This document shows positions 1-7,041 of a stretch of 13,403 bases of DNA, piece by piece. The stretch is taken from assembly GCA_028718575.1 (NCBI GenBank), contig JAQULN010000031.1, forward strand, positions 1-13,403, given 5' to 3'. The stretch comes from Candidatus Krumholzibacteriia bacterium. GTDB taxonomy: Bacteria; Krumholzibacteriota; Krumholzibacteriia; LZORAL124-64-63. Every line of letters starts with the position of its first letter. The first letter of the stretch is position 1. The notes under the pieces are model-generated. The model was given only the letters and a program-made list of their open reading frames with translations. It ran no database searches and was not told the origin of the DNA. Both the position numbers and the translations under genes were made by a program.

Positions 1-85
1 CATCGATCTCGACGGCGCGGGCGGAGGCGAGGACGAGGCCGCGGGCGCGAGCGGCGTGTCGATCCAGCTCAACTGGTACCGGTGA
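1..85 (+). CDS. 3' end of an unidentified gene, possibly an outer-membrane barrel protein (partial)
   Basis: Only the last 27 codons are inside the window, read in the frame that starts at base 2 and stops at TGA 83-85. The peptide has a Gly/Glu/Asp-rich stretch and then ends Val-Ser-Ile-Gln-Leu-Asn-Trp-Tyr-Arg. The alternating polar/hydrophobic, aromatic-rich end resembles the last strand of an outer-membrane beta-barrel, although the final residue is Arg and not the usual Phe. The gene converges with yfcC, and a hairpin lies between them at 117-138. The family cannot be identified from so short a piece. That it is a real gene end is supported by the clean frame and by the terminator-like hairpin after the stop. 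Confidence 0.45.
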   Translation, partial: IDLDGAGGGEDEAAGASGVSIQLNWYR

Positions 86-116
86 CCGTGGTGCGACGGC
101 AACGGCGGGGACGGGC

Positions 117-138
117 GGCGCGGCGATTCGGCCGCGCC
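117..138. terminator. Hairpin between convergent gene ends, T-less terminator candidate
   Basis: Perfect 8-bp inverted repeat (GGCGCGGC 117-124, GCCGCGCC 131-138) with a 6-nt loop, in the 84-bp gap between the partial gene's stop at 85 and the yfcC stop at 170. It is symmetric, so it could serve both strands. There is no T run on either side, so it is not a textbook intrinsic terminator. Confidence 0.4.
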
Positions 139-169
139 ACCCTGTCCCAAGATTCGCACCGGCCGATCC

Positions 170-1558
170 TCATGCCCAACCCGTCAGCACCGGCCACACC
201 AGAAACGCCAGCGACAGCAGCACGAACACCACCTGCAGCGGCAGATTCCAGCGGAACCACTTGGGGTACGGGATGCGGGCCATGGCCAGCGTGCCGATGG
301 TCACGCCCGAGGTGGGAATGATCATGTTCGTGAAGCCGTCGCCGAACTGGTAGGCGAGCACCGCGGTCTGCCGGGTGATGCCCGACAAGTCCGCCAGCGG
401 CGCCATCAGCGGCATGGTGAGCGCGGCCTTGGTCGAACCCGAGGGGATGAAGAAGTTCAACACCATCTGGACGCCGTACATCGCGTCGGCCGCGAGCAAC
501 GGCGGCAGCGAGGCCGTGGCCGAGGACAATCCGTGCAGGATCGTGTCCATGATCCCGCCGTCCTCGAGCGTTACCAGGATCCCGCCCGCGAAGCCGACGA
601 TCAAGGCCGCCCCGGCCATGTCCTTGACCCCGGCGATGAACGCCGCGGCCAGGCGGTTCGGCCCCATGCCGCCGCAGATCCCCGCCGCCACGCCCATGCC
701 CAGGAACAGCCCGCCCAGTTCCGTGATGTACCAGTCCAACGCGATCACGCCATAGATCATGGCGGCGATCGCCACGCCCAGCACGAGCAGCGCCAGGCCG
801 TGTCGGCGCGTGAACTCGGCGTGCAGGTGCCGGTTCGCCTCCAGGTCCTCGCGCCGCGCGCGGTCCAGTTCATACATCGGACTCAGCCGCGGATTACGTT
901 TGACCCGCGCGGCGTAGATCATCACCCAGGTGATCACCAGCGCGGTCGAGACGGCCCACACGACCAGCCGGTACTCCCAGCCCGAAACGGGTTTCACGCC
1001 GGCGATGCCCTGCGCAATCTGCAAGGTGAACGGATTCAGGAAAGCGCCGGCGAAGCCGACCCCCGCCGCCAGGAACGTCAGCGAGACGCCGACGATCGAG
1101 TCGTAGCCTAGCCGCAACGCCATCGGCACGAAGATCAAGACGAACGGCATGGCCTCCTCGCACATGCCGAAAGCCGCGCCGAAGAACGAGAACAGCGTCA
1201 TCACGATGGGAATGACCAGGAACTCGCGGCCGGCGAGCGAGCGCGCCAAGCGTGTGGTGCCGGCGGCGATGGCGCCGGTCTCGTTCAGGATGTAGAACGC
1301 GCCCCCCACGAGAAAAATGAACACGATGATCTCGGCGAGTTTGACGAAGCCCCGCAGCGGCGCGGTGAAGACCTCGAGGAACTGCGGATTGGCCGCCGTC
1401 TGCGCGAAGGAGCCAGGTACGACGAGTTGGCGCGCATGGCCGTCGACGACCTCGGCGCGACGCTCGTAGCGGCCGCCCGGCAACACCCAGGTCAAGACGG
1501 CGGCGAGCACGATCAGCGCGAACACGATCACGAACACGTCGGGGACTCGCTTGGTCAC
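170..1558 (-). CDS. yfcC: YfcC-family (DcuC-like) membrane transporter
   Basis: A 462-residue polytopic inner-membrane protein of the YfcC family (COG1288, related to the DcuC/C4-dicarboxylate anaerobic carriers). It has about ten hydrophobic segments. Family landmarks are visible: an N-terminal TWVLPGGRYER segment, VVPGSF, the FGMCEEAMPF motif near residue 130, an LNPFTLQIAQGIAG stretch, and a C-terminal block PSGSTKAALTMPLMAPLADL followed by QFGDGFTNMIIPTSG. Substrates are poorly known in the family; carboxylates or amino acids have been proposed, so none is assigned. I chose GTG at 1558 over longer in-frame starts because AAAGGA lies 6 bases upstream and the protein then begins just before the first membrane segment. 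It is transcribed away from the SatD-like gene, across a repeat-rich gap. Confidence 0.9.
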   Translation of the reverse strand: MTKRVPDVFVIVFALIVLAAVLTWVLPGGRYERRAEVVDGHARQLVVPGSFAQTAANPQFLEVFTAPLRGFVKLAEIIVFIFLVGGAFYILNETGAIAAGTTRLARSLAGREFLVIPIVMTLFSFFGAAFGMCEEAMPFVLIFVPMALRLGYDSIVGVSLTFLAAGVGFAGAFLNPFTLQIAQGIAGVKPVSGWEYRLVVWAVSTALVITWVMIYAARVKRNPRLSPMYELDRARREDLEANRHLHAEFTRRHGLALLVLGVAIAAMIYGVIALDWYITELGGLFLGMGVAAGICGGMGPNRLAAAFIAGVKDMAGAALIVGFAGGILVTLEDGGIMDTILHGLSSATASLPPLLAADAMYGVQMVLNFFIPSGSTKAALTMPLMAPLADLSGITRQTAVLAYQFGDGFTNMIIPTSGVTIGTLAMARIPYPKWFRWNLPLQVVFVLLSLAFLVWPVLTGWA

Positions 1559-1597
1559 GGTGATCCTTTCGTCGCGACAATGGCCTGGCGCCCATGG

Positions 1598-1636
1598 CTG
1601 CCATTCTTGGCTGCCATTCTCGGCGGCCATTCTCGG
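1598..1636. repeat. Three tandem 13-bp repeats upstream of yfcC
   Basis: Units are CTGCCATTCTTGG (1598-1610), CTGCCATTCTCGG (1611-1623) and CGGCCATTCTCGG (1624-1636). Units 1 and 2 differ by one base and units 2 and 3 by one. They lie 40-78 bases upstream of the yfcC start and, on the minus strand, would sit in its promoter or leader. They may bind a regulator on successive helix faces, or may be simple slippage repeats. Confidence 0.6.
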
Positions 1637-1641
1637 CGGAT

Positions 1642-1666
1642 GCCGTTGGCGGTCACCGCTGACGGC
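1642..1666. promoter_or_regulatory. 25-bp imperfect palindrome in the yfcC upstream region, possible operator
   Basis: GCCGT-TG-GCGGT-C-ACCGC-TG-ACGGC, centred on base 1654. Both 5-bp outer arms and both 5-bp inner arms are perfectly complementary, and only the two TG dinucleotides and the centre break the symmetry. It could be an operator for yfcC or an RNA hairpin in its leader. A weak minus-strand promoter may lie just upstream (TTGGCA on the minus strand at 1727-1732, 16-bp spacer, GATATC at 1705-1710), which would put this element downstream of the start point. High GC raises the chance of a coincidental palindrome. Confidence 0.35.
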
Positions 1667-1758
1667 CGCTCGTGGCGGCCGCCCGGCGCGGCGGGCCCGC
1701 CGAAGATATCGCACGCCGCGCTCGTCTGCCAACCAGCGTCCTCTGGACAACAGAATTC

Positions 1759-1780
1759 GGTTGTATTGACAGTTACAACC
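1759..1780. promoter_or_regulatory. Operator-like palindrome GGTTGT-N10-ACAACC upstream of the SatD-like gene
   Basis: Perfect 6-bp arms GGTTGT (1759-1764) and ACAACC (1775-1780), extended to 7 bp by A1765/T1774. The ten-base spacer contains TTGACA. An element with the same arms and the same spacing recurs at 2508-2531, at the other end of the regulator gene. Further half-site-like bases (GGGTTG) follow at 1786-1791. I infer autoregulation by the SatD-like helix-turn-helix protein. Confidence 0.6.
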
Positions 1781-1794
1781 TTATCGGGTTGAAT
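1766..1794 (+). promoter_or_regulatory. Sigma-70-type promoter for the SatD-like/DUF3307 unit
   Basis: A consensus -35 TTGACA (1766-1771) is followed by a 17-bp spacer and TTGAAT (1789-1794), which matches four of six -10 positions. Transcription would begin near 1801, about 55 bases before the chosen GTG start. The -35 lies inside the palindrome at 1759-1780, so a protein bound there would block RNA polymerase. Confidence 0.5.
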
Positions 1795-1854
1795 TGGCGC
1801 AGCGCCCGGCTCGGATGAATCATGCCAGCTTCCGGCGCCGAAAGGAACGCGACC

Positions 1855-2535
1855 GTGGCTCTCACCTTCGCCGCCGTCGTGACGGGCGATGTCAACGCGT
1901 CGTCGCGGATGGCCGCCGACCAGGCCCGCGGACTGCAAGCCGTGCTGCGACGATGCTTCGTCGAGACGGCCTACGCCCTGCCCCAGGCCGATCTGCGCGG
2001 CTTCTCGGTCTACCGCGGCGACGCCTGGCAGTTCGTGGTTAGTCGCGCGGAGCATGCCGTGCGGGCCGTGTTGTTCTTTCGCAGTCATTTGCTGGTCTTG
2101 AGCGACCGCGAATTCAAGCGCCGGCTCCACTCGGCCGCGGCCATCGGATTCGGCGAGGTCGACTATCTACCGGACCAAGCCTCGACCTCCGGCGGCGGCG
2201 AGGCCTACGAGCGGTCCGGCCGGCGGCTCGACCGCCTGCGCAAGCGCATCCCCGGCATGGGTGCAGCCGGCGCGGGCGATCTCGACCCCTACCTCGACCA
2301 CCTGCTCGGCGTGATCGACGCCCTGGCCCGCCAGTGGACCGCAAGCCGGGCCAAAGCCGTCAGCATGGCGTTGCAGGGACAATCCCAGGGCGAGATCGCC
2401 TCGCTCTGGGAGCCTCCGGTTACCCAGCAAGCCATCCAGAAGCACCTGGCGGCGGCCGGCTGGCCGGCGCTCGAACCGACCTTGGCATGGATCGAAACAA
2501 CTCTCAAGGGTTGTTTTAGCAAATACAACCCATAA
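1855..2535 (+). CDS. SatD-related protein with C-terminal helix-turn-helix, probable autoregulator
   Basis: A 226-residue protein. The N-terminal part opens with AAVVTGDVNASSRM, like the GD(I/V)xxSR opening of SatD-family proteins, and continues to FSVYRGDAWQFVV near residue 60. The last ~60 residues (SRAKAVSMALQGQSQGEIAS, then VTQQAIQKHLAAAGW) look like a sigma-region-4-type helix-turn-helix. I placed the start at GTG 1855 because AAAGGA lies 8 bases upstream and the family motif then begins at once; an in-frame ATG at 1822 has no comparable binding site. The gene is followed after 19 bases by a DUF3307 gene, and I recall SatD and DUF3307 genes being neighbours in other genomes. Two GGTTGT-N10-ACAACC palindromes flank it, the second overlapping its last codons. 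DNA binding and autoregulation are inferred, not known. Confidence 0.7.
   Translation: MALTFAAVVTGDVNASSRMAADQARGLQAVLRRCFVETAYALPQADLRGFSVYRGDAWQFVVSRAEHAVRAVLFFRSHLLVLSDREFKRRLHSAAAIGFGEVDYLPDQASTSGGGEAYERSGRRLDRLRKRIPGMGAAGAGDLDPYLDHLLGVIDALARQWTASRAKAVSMALQGQSQGEIASLWEPPVTQQAIQKHLAAAGWPALEPTLAWIETTLKGCFSKYNP
2495..2516 (+). promoter_or_regulatory. Stem-loop overlapping the second palindrome, possible alternative RNA fold
   Basis: AAACAAC (2495-2501) and GTTGTTT (2510-2516) form a perfect 7-bp stem with an 8-nt loop. Its right arm shares bases 2510-2514 with the left arm of the palindrome at 2508-2531, so the two hairpins cannot form together in RNA. It lies inside the last codons of the SatD-like gene, 39-60 bases before the DUF3307 start. 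Confidence 0.35.
2508..2531. promoter_or_regulatory. Second operator-like palindrome GGGTTGT-N10-ACAACCC
   Basis: Perfect 7-bp arms (2508-2514 and 2525-2531) with a ten-base spacer. The inner 22 bases have the same arms and spacing as the element at 1759-1780. It ends one base before the TAA stop of the SatD-like gene and 23 bases before the DUF3307 start. It could separately control the downstream gene by roadblock, DNA looping with the upstream site, or an RNA hairpin. I found no convincing separate promoter here. Confidence 0.6.
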
Positions 2536-2554
2536 AAGATGTATCGAGGTGGCG

Positions 2555-3292
2555 ATGCCGGATACCACGACGTTGCTGGCCCTGGTCGCGGGCCATCTGC
2601 TGGGCGACTTCGTCCTGCAGTCCGACGCGATGGCCGAACGCAAGGCCCATCGCGTCCGCTGGCAGGTGGTCCACGCGGCCGCGGTCGCGGGCGTGACCTG
2701 GCTGTTACTCGGCACGATCGCCGCCGCGTGGGCCGCCGGCGCCTTGTTCGTCCTGCACCTGAGCATCGACCTGCTCAAGCGCCGGCTGGCGCCGCGTCTG
2801 CGCTGGTTCACCCTGGACCAGGTGTTGCACGGCCTCTCGCTAGTAGGCCTCTGGTTGGCAATCGACGCGTTCGCGCCCGGGCTGCCCGGCCGCAATGTGT
2901 GGACCGGTCTCTGGGCAAGCAGCTACGCGGCGGGGCTGCTGCTTGTCGCAGGGTTTGTCGTCACGGTGTGGTTGGTGGGCGTGGTCGTCAAATATCAGAT
3001 GGCAGACTTCGCCGGTGGGCTGCCGGGAGAATTGATGGAGGGATTGCCGCGCGCCGGCCGCGCAGTGGGACGCCTCGAGCGCACGCTGGTCTTTCTATTC
3101 GTGCTGATCGGACAGCCGGAGGCGGTCGGCTTCGTGGTCGCGGCCAAGTCGGTGTTCCGCATCGGCGACCTGACCAAGCGCGACCAGCGCAACCACGCCG
3201 AGTACATCATGATCGGCACCATGCGCAGCTTCGCCTACGCGCTGCTGCTGGCGCTCGCGACCCGCTGGCTGTTCGTCCGCATCGCGCCGTAG
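2555..3292 (+). CDS. DUF3307-family inner-membrane protein
   Basis: A 245-residue membrane protein. It has the DUF3307 opening LLALVAGHLLGDFVLQSDAM followed by AERKAH (residues about 6-31), then about six hydrophobic segments and a soluble loop near 155-175. The C-terminal part has KSVFRIGDLTKRDQRNHAEY before a last membrane helix, also typical of the family. Its function is unknown. The start is ATG 2555, served by GAGG 5 bases upstream; a GTG at 2549 is in frame but leaves no room for a binding site. It follows the SatD-like gene after 19 bases and is probably cotranscribed with it. It converges with the glycosyltransferase gene; the 86-bp gap 3293-3378 holds only weak GC-rich hairpins. Confidence 0.85.
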   Translation: MPDTTTLLALVAGHLLGDFVLQSDAMAERKAHRVRWQVVHAAAVAGVTWLLLGTIAAAWAAGALFVLHLSIDLLKRRLAPRLRWFTLDQVLHGLSLVGLWLAIDAFAPGLPGRNVWTGLWASSYAAGLLLVAGFVVTVWLVGVVVKYQMADFAGGLPGELMEGLPRAGRAVGRLERTLVFLFVLIGQPEAVGFVVAAKSVFRIGDLTKRDQRNHAEYIMIGTMRSFAYALLLALATRWLFVRIAP

Positions 3293-3378
3293 GCCGCGGC
3301 ACTTAGGCCGGGCCCGCGCGCCCGCCGTTGCGCCGGCGCCATGGCAGCACGACGAAGGGCGCGGCGAGTCTTTCCGTC

Positions 3379-4848
3379 TTACGGCCCGCGTTCGATCCGG
3401 TAGATGGCCGTCGTATGCTCGACGCGGTCGTACTCCAGGAGTTGCACGAGGGTCAGACGGCCGGCCAGGGGAGCGGGCAGCGGGCGCTGCAGCAAGGGGT
3501 CCAGCCCCGGAGCCAGCGTGCGGACCACGTGGACGTTGACGATCAGGTACTGCGCGCCGCGGTTGCGGGCCCAGGATACGATCGCCGCGGCGTTGTCCTC
3601 GTCGGGGATCTTCACGAAGCGGCAGCCGGCCCAGAACGCGGTGTAGGGCTTGTAGTCGGCGATGATCGTCTCCGTGTCGACGCGGTCGCGCAGCCAGATG
3701 CCGGCGTCCTTCAGGCCGTAGGTAGCTTCGGCGTTGTAGGCGATCCAAGGTATGTCGTCGAGCGCGGCCGCCCCCACGCCGCCGATCGCCGCGACCGCGA
3801 GCAGCACCACCGCCGCGCGCTGGCGCCCGGCCGGTGCCGCGCGCGCGGCGCGTTCGGCAAGCGCGCCGATGCCGAGGCCGGCCGCCAACAAGAAGAACGG
3901 CACGTAGGGCTGCCAGAAGCGCACGTCCATCGGATTGATGATGAACGGCACCGGCAAGAACGGCGCCAGCATCAGCAGCCAGCGGCCGCGCCTTACGACC
4001 ATGCCGACCACGGCCAGGGCGACCAGCGGCGCACCGAGCAGCCCTACCAGCATGGGCGCGAGCTTGCCCGCGTTGCCGGCCACCAGGCCCGCGTACGACC
4101 AGCCAGGATGCGCCTCGAGGCTCAACGTCAAGGCAACGTCCTTGCTGCTGATCCCCCACGCGCCGCCCGCCACCCGGATGTAGATCAGGTAGGGCACGAC
4201 CAGCGCCGCCAGGCCCGCGATCGCGCGCCAGCGTAGACGCCGTTCGACGACCGCCTCGAACAGCAGCAGCCCCGCCCCCGCGAGCAGGGCCTCGGGGCGA
4301 ATGAGATAGGTGAACCCGAACAACAGACCCGTCGCCAGCCAGCGGCGGCTGCGATAGGCGAGCCAGGCCGCCACCAGGCCGCACGTGTAGCTCATCTCCG
4401 AATAGTCGACCTTGCTCAGAATGATGTTCAGCGGCAGGAACGCCAGCACGACCGCGCCGGCGAACGCTGCCCAGCGGCCGAGGTCGGGCCGCAACAGCCG
4501 GAAACCGAGCAGCGGCAACGCGACCCCGCAGACCACGTTGGCCGCCTGCGCGGCGCGCAGCAGCGCCAGGGGGTCGGACTTGTCGAGGAACAAGAGCGGC
4601 ACGCTGATCAGCAGCGGCCAGCCGGGCGGGAAACAACTGAACGGCAGGCGGCCCGCGGTGACAAGCTGGCGCGCCAGCTCGAGGTAGTGGACGCCGTCGA
4701 CCGTGGGCCACGGATTGAGCGCAGCGAGCCGGATCCGCACGACAAGTGCCGCGGCGAACACGGCCACCAGCAGCGCCGGCATGAGCCAGGGCTGCCGGAA
4801 CCGTCTGCGCGAAGGTTGCTTGCGGTCGTTCGCAGGCTGAGAACGCAT
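3379..4848 (-). CDS. GT39/ArnT-type (GT-C fold) membrane glycosyltransferase
   Basis: A 489-residue integral membrane protein with about eleven hydrophobic segments and a soluble C-terminal part. After the first membrane helix, the loop WPTVDGVHYLELARQLV (residues about 39-55) corresponds to the acidic periplasmic loop of the PMT_2/ArnT group, where the Asp acts in catalysis. SKVDYSEMSYTCGLVAAW and GFTYLIRPEALL are further family-like blocks. Such enzymes move a sugar from a polyprenyl-phosphate carrier to lipid, protein or glycan on the outer face of the inner membrane; the acceptor here cannot be told. ATG 4848 was chosen because residues upstream are Arg/Ser-rich and unlike a membrane-protein start; its ribosome site is weak (GGGTAG). 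It lies 58 bases after the DUF3078 gene with no hairpin between, so the two may be cotranscribed. Confidence 0.8.
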   Translation of the reverse strand: MRSQPANDRKQPSRRRFRQPWLMPALLVAVFAAALVVRIRLAALNPWPTVDGVHYLELARQLVTAGRLPFSCFPPGWPLLISVPLLFLDKSDPLALLRAAQAANVVCGVALPLLGFRLLRPDLGRWAAFAGAVVLAFLPLNIILSKVDYSEMSYTCGLVAAWLAYRSRRWLATGLLFGFTYLIRPEALLAGAGLLLFEAVVERRLRWRAIAGLAALVVPYLIYIRVAGGAWGISSKDVALTLSLEAHPGWSYAGLVAGNAGKLAPMLVGLLGAPLVALAVVGMVVRRGRWLLMLAPFLPVPFIINPMDVRFWQPYVPFFLLAAGLGIGALAERAARAAPAGRQRAAVVLLAVAAIGGVGAAALDDIPWIAYNAEATYGLKDAGIWLRDRVDTETIIADYKPYTAFWAGCRFVKIPDEDNAAAIVSWARNRGAQYLIVNVHVVRTLAPGLDPLLQRPLPAPLAGRLTLVQLLEYDRVEHTTAIYRIERGP

Positions 4849-4906
4849 GGATACTACCCGCGCAAGCCGATTCCTCGTGAATGGTCCGTGCCGTCCAGAA
4901 CTCCCG

Positions 4907-5983
4907 CTAGAACGTATAGGCGAGCCCGATCGACATGGTCTGGCGGAGCTGCCCACTCTTGCGCACGGCTCCCTGCACAGCGGTCGCGTTCTGGATCGCA
5001 CCGTCGGCGACCACTGGTTTGACCGTGGTGTCGTACTTGTCGTAGACCCACCGCAAGTTGAACTGCACGTTCAGGAGCCTGGTGATGTTGGCCTTGAAGC
5101 TGTTCTCGAAGTCGATGTCGGCCGCGAGGAAGTAGTCGGCCAGATCGCCGCTCAATCCGGCGTCGAGCAACGCCTGCTGGTCGAGGTCCTCGACATCGGA
5201 CTTGCCGCTGTAGTACACCGCCTTGTAGACGCGCAATTGGCTGCGGTATTCGACCCGCTCCTGCAAAATTCGCGTGTCGTAGTTCAGCGTCAGCTCGAGA
5301 CCGCCATCGCTGGTCGACTCGCTGAGAATAGTATCGTCGACGGGGCGGCCCACGGCGTCGACCTCGGTGCTGCGGTACTGGTCGCGGAAGCTCTGGCGCA
5401 GAGTGAAGCCGAGTCGCGCCAGCAAGCGCCGATCGCCGTTCTCGTAGAACATGCGGCTGATACCGGCCGATTCGAAAATTTCCAGTGGGTTGAACGTGAA
5501 CTTGCGGCCCAGGGGGTCGGTCTGGTCCAGAAACTGGCTGGACAGTCGCACGCTGAAAAACGGATCAAGTTCGCCGCGGGTGTAGCGCAACAACGACTCG
5601 AGTTGGATCTGGTCGGTCGACTTGTCGGGACGCCGCCAGAACAGGCTGCCGTCGGCCCGGCGGTCCTGCTGGTGGTTCTGGCCGAACGCCAGGTTCGCGG
5701 TGTTGAACCAGTGCCAGTCCGGGCTGAGCTGCTTCTGGGCCGTCGCGTCGAACGTGGCGTTCCAGACCACCGAGCCCTTGTCGCCGCCGTTCCAGTTGCG
5801 GGTGTAGTAGCTCTGCAGGAGGTTCACGCCGACCGAGGCCCGCTTGCCCCAACGGCCGGCGTTGAACGCGGCTTCGAGACTGTCCTGCTCGCTGTCCTCG
5901 GCCACGGCCGCTGCGGGAAATATGCCCATCGAACAGCAAATGGCGACCAGGCAAGCCAGCCATCCGTATTTCACACTCGGCAT
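4907..5983 (-). CDS. DUF3078-type outer-membrane beta-barrel protein
   Basis: A 358-residue protein with a signal peptide (MPSVKYGWLACLVAICCSMG then IFPAAAVAED, likely cleaved after AVA near residue 28). The mature part alternates polar and hydrophobic residues and is rich in aromatics. It ends Leu-Ala-Tyr-Thr-Phe, a classic C-terminal barrel-assembly signal. The opening SVGVNLLQSYYTRNWNGGDK, with its W-x-G-G-D motif, and the LFWRRPDKSTDQIQLESLLR segment resemble DUF3078 proteins, whose function is unknown. Start ATG 5983 has AAAGGAG 7 bases upstream. It follows mscS after 90 bases that contain two hairpins, so it may be a separate unit, and it precedes the glycosyltransferase gene. A role in export or display of a sugar-modified product is possible but speculative. 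Confidence 0.7.
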   Translation of the reverse strand: MPSVKYGWLACLVAICCSMGIFPAAAVAEDSEQDSLEAAFNAGRWGKRASVGVNLLQSYYTRNWNGGDKGSVVWNATFDATAQKQLSPDWHWFNTANLAFGQNHQQDRRADGSLFWRRPDKSTDQIQLESLLRYTRGELDPFFSVRLSSQFLDQTDPLGRKFTFNPLEIFESAGISRMFYENGDRRLLARLGFTLRQSFRDQYRSTEVDAVGRPVDDTILSESTSDGGLELTLNYDTRILQERVEYRSQLRVYKAVYYSGKSDVEDLDQQALLDAGLSGDLADYFLAADIDFENSFKANITRLLNVQFNLRWVYDKYDTTVKPVVADGAIQNATAVQGAVRKSGQLRQTMSIGLAYTF

Positions 5984-6002
5984 GATGAGACTCCTTTCGC
6001 GC

Positions 6003-6030
6003 GGCGGCGACCCACCAGAGGTCGGCCGCC
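6003..6030 (-). promoter_or_regulatory. Hairpin just upstream of the DUF3078 ribosome binding site
   Basis: GGCGG-CGACC (6003-6012) pairs with GGTCG-CCGCC (6020-6030) over ten base pairs with one bulged G at 6025 and a 7-nt loop. It ends about ten bases before the AAAGGAG of the DUF3078 gene, so it would sit in that gene's leader. A chance GC-rich fold cannot be excluded. Confidence 0.3.
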
Positions 6031-6036
6031 GAACCT

Positions 6037-6057
6037 GGCTCGGCCGCATGCCGAGCC
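6037..6057 (-). terminator. Hairpin after mscS, T-less terminator candidate
   Basis: Perfect 8-bp stem (GGCTCGGC 6037-6044, GCCGAGCC 6050-6057) with a 5-nt loop, beginning 16 bases after the mscS stop on the minus strand. No T run follows. It may end the sigma-cmpX-mscS transcript or protect its 3' end. Confidence 0.4.
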
Positions 6058-6073
6058 GCCTTGTCGATTCATT

Positions 6074-6937
6074 CTACTTGGCGCCGATCATCGTCACGAC
6101 GCGCTGCGGGAACGGGATCTCGATGCCGGCCGCATCGAGCGCGTTCTTGATGCCCTGGATCAGATCGAAGCGCACCGTCCAGTAGTCGGCGCGATTGACC
6201 CAAGGCCGCACCACCAGGTTTACGCTCGAGTCGCCCAGATCGGCCACGGCGACCGTGGTCGCGGGCTCCGGCAGCACCCGCGCGTCGGCGGCGATCACGC
6301 CGCGGATCACCTCGATGGCGCGGGCCATGTCGTCGTTGTAGCTGATGCCGACCGTCAGGTCGATGCGGCGCGTGTCGTACCCGGCGTAATTTTCGATGAT
6401 ACCGCCGTAGATCTTGCTGTTGGGCACTTCGATGCGGACGTTGTCGGGCGTGGCGAGCGTGGTCGTGAAGATGGCGATGTTCTTGACCGTGCCGGCCTCG
6501 CCGGCCACATCGACGTAATCGCCCACCTTGAACGGCCGGAAGAACAGCAGCATCACACCCGATGCGAAGTTGCTGAGACTGCCTTGCAGGGCCAGGCCGA
6601 TCGCGAACGACGCCGCGCCGAGCACGGCCACGAGCGACGCTGTCTGCACGCCGAAACTGCTCAGCATCGAGATCAGCACCAGCGCCATGACCAAGAAGTA
6701 TATCAGGCTCGCGAGAAAGCCCGTCAGGCTGGGATCCCAGTGGCGCGCGTCGCCCAGCCTGCGCACGCCGCGCCGGGCCTGGCCGGCCACGATACGGCCG
6801 ATGATCAGGATCAGAATGGCGCCGACAACGCGCAGGCCGTAGACCGACGCGAACTCGACCAGGGTTTCGACCATGCGGTTGACGGTCTCAGGGGTTTGCG
6901 CCACCAGGTCGGCGGCGGCCTGGGTGGTTTCGTTCAT
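6074..6937 (-). CDS. mscS: Small-conductance mechanosensitive channel MscS
   Basis: A 287-residue protein, about the size of E. coli MscS (286). It has three N-terminal membrane helices, the last being the pore helix AAGSFAIGLALQGSLSNFASG-like stretch (residues about 110-128). This is followed by the beta-domain signature FRPFKVGDYVDVAGEAGTV and the VPNSKIYGGIIENY motif, then an alpha/beta C-terminal domain ending in the FPQ-V-x-x (PFPQRVV) motif. It forms a heptamer that opens under membrane tension and releases solutes on osmotic downshock. Start ATG 6937 has AAAGGAG 9 bases upstream. It lies 104 bases after the CmpX-like gene with no clear promoter between, so it is probably the last gene of the sigma-factor operon. 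Confidence 0.92.
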   Translation of the reverse strand: MNETTQAAADLVAQTPETVNRMVETLVEFASVYGLRVVGAILILIIGRIVAGQARRGVRRLGDARHWDPSLTGFLASLIYFLVMALVLISMLSSFGVQTASLVAVLGAASFAIGLALQGSLSNFASGVMLLFFRPFKVGDYVDVAGEAGTVKNIAIFTTTLATPDNVRIEVPNSKIYGGIIENYAGYDTRRIDLTVGISYNDDMARAIEVIRGVIAADARVLPEPATTVAVADLGDSSVNLVVRPWVNRADYWTVRFDLIQGIKNALDAAGIEIPFPQRVVTMIGAK

Positions 6938-7041
6938 GCGCGACGACTCCTTTGCGGGTTGCGGTGAACGGGCGGCGGCGCGCGGTCAGGCGCTGGCCGC
7001 AGGCAAGTGAGCCGCGTGAGAGAGGCCCGCCACCGAATCTG

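Noticed and set aside
3309..3324. GC hairpin after the DUF3307 gene
   Set aside because: The stem is only 5 bp with a 6-nt loop, expected by chance at this GC content.
3095..4711. 538-codon open frame on the minus strand
   Set aside because: Out-of-frame shadow of the glycosyltransferase gene, running on into the antisense of the DUF3307 gene; Arg/Gly/Ala-rich without membrane segments.
4847..6967. 706-codon open frame on the plus strand
   Set aside because: It runs antisense to three well-supported genes (the start of the glycosyltransferase gene, the DUF3078 gene and mscS). It is rich in Arg, His, Gln and Ala with no domain, and is explained by high GC in third positions.
7017..7041. TTGACA-like box on the minus strand near the end of the CmpX-like gene, as a promoter for mscS
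   Set aside because: No -10-like sequence occurs at 16-18 bases downstream.
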